This document shows, in pieces, positions 1-4,217 of a stretch of 5,556 nt of DNA. Position 1 is the stretch's first letter. Every line of letters begins with the position of its first letter. The notes beneath the pieces were generated by a model, which had not been told where the DNA came from, searched no databases, and saw only the letters and a program-made list of their open reading frames with translations. This stretch comes from Lachnospiraceae bacterium (GTDB lineage Bacteria; Bacillota_A; Clostridia; Lachnospirales; Lachnospiraceae): assembly GCA_017958935.1 (NCBI GenBank), contig JAGDBR010000254.1:1-5556 (forward strand), given 5' to 3'. A program made the translations under genes and the position numbers.

Positions 1-177
1 CGCCGGCGGGTCCGTCGGACGTTCCGACTGCCCGGACGGCTCGACCGAAATGTCGTACGACGGGTCGGGCACGTCATTGTTCCCGTAGTTCTTCTGGATG
101 TAGAGATAAACGGCCGCCGCGATCACCAGGACCGTCAGGACGGTTGAAAGGATCTTTTTCAGTTTCTGTTTCGACAT
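1..177 (-). CDS. Membrane-anchored or secreted protein with TDPP stalk, N-terminal fragment, paralogue of the upstream ribonuclease gene
   Basis: The first 59 codons of a gene that continues past the left edge. The protein starts MSKQKLKKILSTVLTVLVIA: a basic head, then a hydrophobic segment at about residues 9-26, then a polar stretch rich in D, P, S and E that ends RPTDPPA. This is the layout of the neighbouring 328-residue protein, whose start is MSKKKLKIFIPLILTVLLLA. Both have YI soon after the hydrophobic segment and PDPS after that. The last visible residues use the same ACG GAC CCG CCG codons for TDPP as the neighbour's repeats, so a similar stalk probably follows. The start is supported by a GAGGA Shine-Dalgarno at 182-186 that overlaps the upstream gene's stop codon. 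The C-terminal domain lies outside the window, so function is unknown: it may carry another toxin-like tip, or none. Sure of the gene and the relationship, not of the role. Confidence 0.8.
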   Translation of the reverse strand, partial: MSKQKLKKILSTVLTVLVIAAAVYLYIQKNYGNNDVPDPSYDISVEPSGQSERPTDPPA

Positions 178-181
178 GGTA

Positions 182-187
182 TCCTCA
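182..187 (-). promoter_or_regulatory. Shine-Dalgarno of the left-edge paralogue, overlapping the ribonuclease stop codon
   Basis: On the minus strand the junction reads TATTGAGGATACCATG. The TGA stop of the ribonuclease gene (185-187) is part of TGAGGA, followed by four bases and the ATG at 177. A ribosome terminating on the first gene would sit on the start site of the second, which suggests translational coupling and a common transcript. Confidence 0.65.
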
Positions 188-529
188 ATACAATTGTACG
201 AAATGCTCGTAATGATCTGACGTATAATAAATCTTCCAGTCCTTGGAATAAACTATTCGTTCTGGTCCTCTGTTGCCACCGGCATAGTTTATGTCACACT
301 CATGGTAAAACGATGAGTCATTGCTTATCGGAAGCAACCTTTCATAATTGCCAAAGACATCTCCCCCAACTGATTTTCCGGGAGCATATTTCCAAACATT
401 TCCTCCTGACCATCCAAGCTGTTGGAGTTCTTTTTTCGTAATATAGTTTGGAGGCAAATGATGATATTCACGAAGATAAGCCGCCACATGATCCTTATCC
501 GTATAAGATCTATCTTCGTATACGTACTT
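185..529 (-). other. Barnase-like ribonuclease domain, AT-rich module
   Basis: The C-terminal domain, residues 215-328. All five catalytic positions that I can align with barnase are kept (K246, E291, R301, R305, H320). A hand count over 181-530 gives about 40% GC, against about 80% in a counted stalk line (661-720). The change falls at the join between the Thr/Ala/Pro linker and residue 215, which fits a transferred domain fused to a local stalk. Confidence 0.85.
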
Positions 530-1171
530 CGTCGGCGCGGCAGTCGTGGTCGGCGCTGCGGTCGTGGTCGTCGGCGCGGCAGTCGTGGTCGCCGGTTCTT
601 CAGCCGGCTGTCCTCCGGCGGAGGGCTGCGTCGGCGTCTCTGTCGCGGACGGCTGCGTTTCCGGCGGGTCGGTCTGGACCGGCACCCCGTGGTCGAAGCC
701 CGGCGGGTCCGTCTGCGGCGGCAGCGTTACTTCCGTCTCCGGCGGATCCGTCTGGACCGGTACGCCGTGGTCGAAGCCCGGCGGGTCCGTCTGCGGCGGC
801 AAGGTCTTTTCTGTTTCCGGCGGATCCGTCTGCGGCGGCAGGGTCACTTCCGGCCCGGCCGGATCGGTCCCGACCGGCATCCCGTGGTCGAAGCCCGGCG
901 GGTCCGTCTGCGGCGGCAGCGTCTGCTCCGTTTCCGCGGCGTTCGTTTCCGGAAGCGCCGGGTCCGAAGACGCCGCCTCCGTGCTGTGCTGTTCGCCGGA
1001 TGCCACCTCGGTCGGCGCTTCGCTTGCCGAAACGGCGGACGAAGGCACGGGGACCGGCGACGGATCAGGCTTGTCCCCGGAGAAATACCGGATATAGGCA
1101 TATGACCCGCCTGCCAGCAGCAGGACCGTCAGAATGAGCGGTATGAAGATTTTCAGCTTCTTTTTCGACAT
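185..1171 (-). CDS. Membrane-anchored or secreted repeat-stalk protein with C-terminal barnase-family ribonuclease domain
   Basis: A 328-residue protein. Residues 1-7 are basic (MSKKKLK), 8-27 form one hydrophobic segment (signal anchor, or a signal peptide possibly cleaved near SYA at 23-25), about 31-83 are rich in S, P, E and A, 84-174 are seven 13-residue TDPP repeats, and 195-214 are a T/A/P linker. Residues 218-328 resemble Bacillus barnase, a secreted guanyl-specific endoribonuclease: YHHLPPNYITKKE, APGKSVGGDVF, ECDINY, RIVYSKDW and TSDHY align without large gaps. Barnase Lys27, Glu73, Arg83, Arg87 and His102 correspond to K246, E291, R301, R305 and H320; Arg59 corresponds to Y276. Activity is therefore likely; secretion and a role in competition or RNA scavenging are inference. 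There is no lipobox Cys or LPxTG. The start is chosen because the leader matches the paralogue downstream and GGGGGAAGAG lies just before it; an upstream GTG at 1231 would place 20 non-signal-like residues first. The ribonuclease part has much lower GC than the stalk. Confidence 0.88.
   Translation of the reverse strand: MSKKKLKIFIPLILTVLLLAGGSYAYIRYFSGDKPDPSPVPVPSSAVSASEAPTEVASGEQHSTEAASSDPALPETNAAETEQTLPPQTDPPGFDHGMPVGTDPAGPEVTLPPQTDPPETEKTLPPQTDPPGFDHGVPVQTDPPETEVTLPPQTDPPGFDHGVPVQTDPPETQPSATETPTQPSAGGQPAEEPATTTAAPTTTTAAPTTTAAPTKYVYEDRSYTDKDHVAAYLREYHHLPPNYITKKELQQLGWSGGNVWKYAPGKSVGGDVFGNYERLLPISNDSSFYHECDINYAGGNRGPERIVYSKDWKIYYTSDHYEHFVQLY
530..589 (-). repeat. Thr/Ala/Pro linker repeats
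   Basis: Residues 195-214 are runs of three or four Thr separated by AAP (TTTAAPTTTTAAPTTTAAPT). The DNA is correspondingly repetitive, with variants of GTCGTGGTCG and GGCGCGGCAG on the plus strand. It is a low-complexity, probably extended and glycosylatable linker directly before the ribonuclease domain. Confidence 0.8.
650..922 (-). repeat. Seven tandem 39-bp units coding 13-residue TDPP repeats
   Basis: Residues 84-174 divide exactly into seven 13-residue units: TLPPQTDPPGFDH, GMPVGTDPAGPEV, TLPPQTDPPETEK, TLPPQTDPPGFDH, GVPVQTDPPETEV, TLPPQTDPPGFDH, GVPVQTDPPETQP. The TD at positions 6-7 is invariant, as is P8; P3 is conserved in all. Units with TLPPQ and units with G(V/M)PV mostly alternate, so the higher-order period is 26 residues (78 bp). 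The DNA shows this too: the block beginning ccgtggtcgaagcccggcgg recurs at 687, 765 and 882, spaced 78 and 117 bases. Such proline-rich repeats usually form extended wall-spanning stalks; that role is inference. Confidence 0.92.
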
Positions 1172-1192
1172 CTCTTCCCCCGGGGGGCATCC

Positions 1193-1251
1193 CCGTTCAC
1201 ACAAAGACACAGACGGGACGCCCTCGTTCACACAACGCGGACGGGACGCCC
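1193..1251. repeat. Two near-identical ~30-bp direct repeats upstream of the ribonuclease gene
   Basis: Two adjacent copies, 1193-1223 and 1224-1251, share CGTTCACACAA at the left and GACGGGACGCCC at the right, with 8 bases (AGACACA plus flank) against about 4 bases between them. GTTCACACAA lies at 1195-1204 and 1226-1235; GACGGGACGCCC at 1212-1223 and 1240-1251. They fill most of the 99-base gap between the S-component stop and the ribonuclease start, where the promoter of the accessory genes would be expected. Possibly a duplicated regulator site; possibly a chance slippage duplication. I see no convincing -10/-35 pair and no hairpin followed by a T run in this gap. Confidence 0.6.
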
Positions 1252-1270
1252 CGCACCGCGCAAGGCCCGT

Positions 1271-1798
1271 TTACAGCAGCTTCGCGGCTTTCAGCCCCTT
1301 CACGAGGAGCGGCACGGCAAGCGCGTAGATCACGCTTTTCGCGACGCTCGTGAGCAGCCGTGTCGGGATCGCGGCGATCACCGACTCGGTCGGCATCATG
1401 TACACATATTTGTAAGCAATGAACAGGCTCACTGTGTTCAGGCCAGTAACGATCAGGCCGTTCACGACGAGGAGCACGATCATCTCCCAAAGCTTCAGGT
1501 CAAAGTTCTTTTTCTTCGCCACGAAGCCGACGAACAGGCCGCTGATCACATACGGGATGACCCACAGCACCGTCGTCGCGTCCAGGCCGTATTTCAGCAT
1601 CTGGTACAGCAGCGTTCCGATGCCGCCGATCAGCATGCCGTCGACCGGGCCGAACAGTACGGCGCCGATGATCACAGGCAGGTTCTCGAGCGTCAGCTTC
1701 ATGACCTGCATATCGATCGACACGTAACCCAGCACCGTGCACAGTGCAATGAGCAGCGCATCGTAGACCAGCCGTTTCAGATCCATTTTCCCACTCAT
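1271..1798 (-). CDS. folT: ECF transporter S component, folate (FolT-like) family
   Basis: A 175-residue, very hydrophobic protein with about six membrane segments (roughly residues 9-27, 37-50, 53-69, 75-95, 104-128, 140-167), the usual size of a substrate-binding S component of an energy-coupling factor vitamin transporter. MKLTLENLPVIIGAVLFGPVDGM (at about 33-55, quoted in part: LTLENLPVIIGAVLFGP) and GGIGTLLYQMLKYG resemble the FolT subgroup as I know it. ALLIA at residues 14-18 gives the AxxxA helix motif by which S components contact EcfT. No EcfA or EcfT gene is in the window, as expected for a group II transporter whose shared energising module lies elsewhere. The start overlaps the tadA stop as ATGA and is preceded by AAAGGA. 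Folate is the likeliest substrate but another vitamin cannot be excluded. It ends in TAA, whereas the complete neighbours end in TGA. Confidence 0.85.
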   Translation of the reverse strand: MSGKMDLKRLVYDALLIALCTVLGYVSIDMQVMKLTLENLPVIIGAVLFGPVDGMLIGGIGTLLYQMLKYGLDATTVLWVIPYVISGLFVGFVAKKKNFDLKLWEMIVLLVVNGLIVTGLNTVSLFIAYKYVYMMPTESVIAAIPTRLLTSVAKSVIYALAVPLLVKGLKAAKLL

Positions 1799-2322
1799 GA
1801 GCGTTCCTTTCGAAGTCCGTTAAAAAAGTCTTTCAGAATGGTACTGCATTCTGTTTCCAGCACGCCTGCCGTCACCGCAGCCTGATGATTGAAGCGCGGT
1901 TCCTGCAGGATGTTCAGGACCGAGCCCGCACAGCCGGCTTTCGGATTCATCGCGCCGATCACGACGCGGTCGATCCGCCCCTGCACGAGCGCGCCCGCGC
2001 ACCTCTGGCAAGGCTCCAGCGTCACATAGAGCGTGCAGCCCTCGAGACGCCAGTCGCCGAGCACGCGCGTCCCCTTCCGGATCGCCGTGATCTCGGCATG
2101 CGAGAGCGTCGACCGGTCAGTGTTCCGCCGGTTGTAGCCGCGGCCGATCACCTGCGGCAGAGCAAGCGCGTTCCCCGCATAGTCGTGCGTCCGCACGAGC
2201 ACGGCGCCGATCGGCGTCTCCTTCAGCGCATAGGCCTTTTTCGCCTGTGCAAGCGCCATCCACATGTATTTTTCATCCGCCGCACGCTGCAGCGCGTCCG
2301 TATCCGAAACCGTTCTTTTCAT
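1795..2322 (-). CDS. tadA: tRNA-specific adenosine deaminase TadA
   Basis: A 175-residue zinc deaminase that converts A34 to inosine in the anticodon of tRNA-Arg(ACG), letting one tRNA read several CGN codons. Visible motifs are PIGAVLV (37-43), HAE (75-77; H75 zinc ligand, E77 proton shuttle), TLEPCQRCAGA (101-111; C105 and C108 zinc ligands) and the downstream GAMNPKAGCAGS and N-H-Q region around 145. The signature is usually PCPMC; here it is PCQRC, a mild variation that leaves the ligands. Although the frame stays open far upstream, the start at 2322 gives the usual length, and it overlaps the ksgA stop as ATGA. About 15 residues precede the point where many homologues begin. A related guanine or cytosine deaminase is less likely given the length and the RFNHQ segment. 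Confidence 0.93.
   Translation of the reverse strand: MKRTVSDTDALQRAADEKYMWMALAQAKKAYALKETPIGAVLVRTHDYAGNALALPQVIGRGYNRRNTDRSTLSHAEITAIRKGTRVLGDWRLEGCTLYVTLEPCQRCAGALVQGRIDRVVIGAMNPKAGCAGSVLNILQEPRFNHQAAVTAGVLETECSTILKDFFNGLRKERS
1805..1810 (-). promoter_or_regulatory. Shine-Dalgarno of the S-component gene inside the tadA end
   Basis: AAAGGA on the minus strand, six bases before the ATG at 1798, placed within the last codons of tadA (Lys-Glu-Arg-Ser). It fixes the start at the first Met rather than the Met four codons later. Confidence 0.6.
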
Positions 2323-3239
2323 GCGTCCGCCCCGCTTTCCGTGCGCCCGTCCGCCGTCCGGGACGGGCCGTTTCGCCGGCTTTCCGCCAGGGCGTCCGTC
2401 ACCTTCGCGAACTCTTCCAATGTGAGCGCCTCGCCGCGGACCGACTCGCCCTTGCCGAGCGTCCGGATCGCTTCGCGGACCGCCTCGTCCGAAAACCCGA
2501 GGTCCGGCGCGTTCCGCAGCCCGTTGAACAGCGTCTTGCGGCGCTGGTTGAAGCTGGCCCGGATCACCCGGAACAGCAGCGCCTCGTCCTGTACCGAAAC
2601 GCGCGGCGTTTCGGTCTTCGTCAGCCGGATGACCGCGGACGCCACGTCCGGGCGCGGCATGAAGCAGTTCTGCGGGACGTTGGCGACCAGATACGGCTCG
2701 GAATAGTACTGCACAGCGAGCGAGAGCGCGCCGTAATCCTTCGAGCCCGGGCCTGCCTGCATGCGCTCCGCGACCTCCTTCTGTACCATGACCGTAATGC
2801 TCTCGACCGGCGCGCCGCTCTCGAAAAGCTGCATGACGATCGGGGTCGTGATGTAATACGGCAGGTTCGCGACGACCTTCACGGGCCGGCCTTCGCACTG
2901 CTCTTCGACGAGCTGTCCGATGTCGACCTTCAGGATGTCGCCGTGGATCACGGTGACGTTGTCATAACCCGACAGCGTGTCCGCGAGGATCGGCAGCAGC
3001 TTGTCGTCGATCTCGACCGCGAAGACGTGCTTCGCGTGCGCGGCCAGCGCCTGCGTCATCGTCCCGATGCCCGGGCCGATCTCGAGGACATAGTCGTCCT
3101 TCGTGAGCGCTGCCGCCGCGACGATCCGGTCCAATACGTGCGGGTCGATCAGGAAATTCTGTCCGAAGCGCTTATTGAACGTGAACCGGTAGCGGTTCAG
3201 GATCTCTATGGTGTTCTGGGGCTTTACAAGCTCCGTCAT
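2319..3239 (-). CDS. ksgA: 16S rRNA (adenine1518-N6/adenine1519-N6)-dimethyltransferase
   Basis: A 306-residue methyltransferase (RsmA/KsgA) that adds four methyl groups to two adjacent adenosines in the loop of 16S helix 45 late in 30S assembly, using S-adenosylmethionine; its loss gives kasugamycin resistance. Seen: KRFGQNFLID (23-32), SAM motif I EIGPGIGT (53-60), VEID (75-78), HGDIL (99-103), catalytic NLPY (125-128), MPRPDVASAVI (194-204) and FNQRRKTL (230-237). A polar tail after about residue 285 exceeds the usual end by some 20 residues. AAGGAG at 3244-3249 is a strong Shine-Dalgarno just ahead of the ATG, and this ATG overlaps the tatD stop as ATGA. In Bacillota ksgA often follows tatD, frequently with the 5S maturase gene rnmV between; rnmV is absent here. 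Confidence 0.96.
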   Translation of the reverse strand: MTELVKPQNTIEILNRYRFTFNKRFGQNFLIDPHVLDRIVAAAALTKDDYVLEIGPGIGTMTQALAAHAKHVFAVEIDDKLLPILADTLSGYDNVTVIHGDILKVDIGQLVEEQCEGRPVKVVANLPYYITTPIVMQLFESGAPVESITVMVQKEVAERMQAGPGSKDYGALSLAVQYYSEPYLVANVPQNCFMPRPDVASAVIRLTKTETPRVSVQDEALLFRVIRASFNQRRKTLFNGLRNAPDLGFSDEAVREAIRTLGKGESVRGEALTLEEFAKVTDALAESRRNGPSRTADGRTESGADA

Positions 3240-4135
3240 TTCTCTCCTTCTGATGAGCCCGGCCGGCCTTCGCTGTCACATGCCGGGCAGTCCGGGGCCT
3301 CCGCCGGGCCGGTGCCTTCCGGCTTGCCTTCGGCATATGCCCCGAGCCGGTAAAACCGGTCCGCGTTTTCCCGGGTCGCATCGATCACTTCCGCTTCGCT
3401 GATGCCGCGGAGCGCGGCGATTGCGGGCACGATACATTCCCGGATGTAGCCCGAAAAATTGCGCTTTCCGCGGTACGGGACCGGCGCAAGATACGGCGAA
3501 TCCGTTTCGAGCAGCAGGCGGTCCAGCGGCACGTAGGCCGCGACCTCCTTCGCGTGCTTCGCGTTCTTGAACGTCACGACGCCGCCGAGGCCGACGTAAT
3601 GGCCGAGCTCCAGGAACCGCCTTGCCATCTCCTTTCCGTAGGAAAAGCAATGGATGACCGCGGCGCCTTCGCCGCGCTTCAGCGCCTTCAGCGCATCGTA
3701 CGTGTCCTGCGCGGCTTCCCGCGAGTGGATGACAGCCGGCAGCGCCAGCTCGTTCGACAGTTCGAGCTGCCGCGCGAACCACTCCCGCTGCACGGCCGGG
3801 TCCGCGTCGTCATGGTAATAATCGAGGCCGATCTCGCCGACGGCGACGATCTTCCGGCCTCCGGCAAGGCCCGCCGCGCGGTCTTCGGTGACGAGCGCGC
3901 GGATCCTTTGGAGATCCGCCTCCGTCATGTCGTACGTTTCGTCCGGGTGGAAACCCAGCGCGCCGTACATGAACGGGTATCTGCGGACCAGGCGCCAGGT
4001 CGTTTCGACCGACGTCCTGCCCGCGGCAACATTGACCACGCGCCCGACGCCGTACCGCGACAGGGAAGCCAGGATCTGTTCCCTGTCGCGGTCATACTGT
4101 TCGTCATCGTAATGCGCGTGTGTCTCGAAAATCAT
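3236..4135 (-). CDS. tatD: TatD-family metal-dependent hydrolase (DNase)
   Basis: A 299-residue TIM-barrel amidohydrolase-like nuclease of the TatD/YcfH family; characterised members are metal-dependent 3'-5' exonucleases or AP endonucleases. Seen: THAH (5-8; H6 and H8 metal ligands), GFHPDE (61-66), GEIGLDYY (100-107; E101), IHSRE (136-140), IHCFSY (161-166) and LLLETDSPYLAP (207-218; D212), ending the fold near the ENADRFYRL segment (256-264). The usual family length is about 255-265, so roughly 35 residues rich in G, P, E and S (with one CPAC) form an extra tail. I place the start at 4135 because homologues begin directly with M-[IL]-F-[DE]-T-H and GGA lies seven bases upstream; an in-frame ATG at 4147 would add MDER but has no Shine-Dalgarno. 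Confidence 0.94.
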   Translation of the reverse strand: MIFETHAHYDDEQYDRDREQILASLSRYGVGRVVNVAAGRTSVETTWRLVRRYPFMYGALGFHPDETYDMTEADLQRIRALVTEDRAAGLAGGRKIVAVGEIGLDYYHDDADPAVQREWFARQLELSNELALPAVIHSREAAQDTYDALKALKRGEGAAVIHCFSYGKEMARRFLELGHYVGLGGVVTFKNAKHAKEVAAYVPLDRLLLETDSPYLAPVPYRGKRNFSGYIRECIVPAIAALRGISEAEVIDATRENADRFYRLGAYAEGKPEGTGPAEAPDCPACDSEGRPGSSEGEK

Positions 4136-4156
4136 TCTTTCATCCATGGGCCGGGG

Positions 4157-4178
4157 GTCGGGGCGTTTTCCGCCCGAC
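4157..4178 (-). other. Hairpin upstream of tatD
   Basis: Plus strand GTCGGG(G)CG at 4157-4165 pairs with CGCCCGAC at 4171-4178: an eight-pair stem with one bulged G and a five-base loop (GAAAA on the minus strand). No T run follows on the transcribed strand, so it is not a normal intrinsic terminator. A minor RNA structure between pgi and tatD. Confidence 0.35.
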
Positions 4179-4195
4179 GCCGTCCCGCGCCCGTC

Positions 4196-4212
4196 GCGGC
4201 CTTTCCGGCCGC
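4196..4212 (-). other. Hairpin just after the pgi stop codon
   Basis: Perfect six-pair GC stem GCGGCC/GGCCGC with a GGAAA loop on the minus strand, starting five bases past the TGA of pgi. There is no T run after it, so termination is doubtful; it could protect the pgi mRNA 3' end or be incidental in GC-rich DNA. Confidence 0.35.
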
Positions 4213-4217
4213 CGGGA

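Noticed and set aside
185..922. CRISPR array suggested by regular repeats
   Set aside because: Units are contiguous without spacers, in frame, and encode a proline-rich stalk.
422..1137. Repetitive plus-strand frames opposite the stalk (Arg-, Gly/Ser- and Ser/Ala-rich)
   Set aside because: The stalk DNA repeat has a period divisible by three, so it stays open and repetitive in several frames; only the minus-strand frame has a leader, a start site and a recognisable enzyme domain.
1172..1231. Start of the ribonuclease protein at GTG 1231
   Set aside because: It would put 20 residues ahead of the basic/hydrophobic leader and translate the intergenic repeat; the paralogue starts at the equivalent of 1171.
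1172..1270. Intrinsic terminator after the S-component gene
   Set aside because: GGGCGTCCC-type short palindromes exist but there is no stable stem followed by a T run on the minus strand.
1885..2706. 273-codon plus-strand open frame opposite tadA and ksgA
   Set aside because: Spans the border of two real genes on the other strand and shows no family resemblance.
2323..2898. N-terminal extension of the tadA frame to 2898
   Set aside because: It lies inside ksgA out of phase, is Arg/Gly/Ala-rich, and would more than double the size of TadA; the ATGA overlap at 2322 is the natural start.
2247..3353. 368-codon plus-strand open frame opposite ksgA
   Set aside because: Antisense to a fully conserved ksgA, Arg/Ala-rich with no recognisable domain; a typical high-GC shadow.
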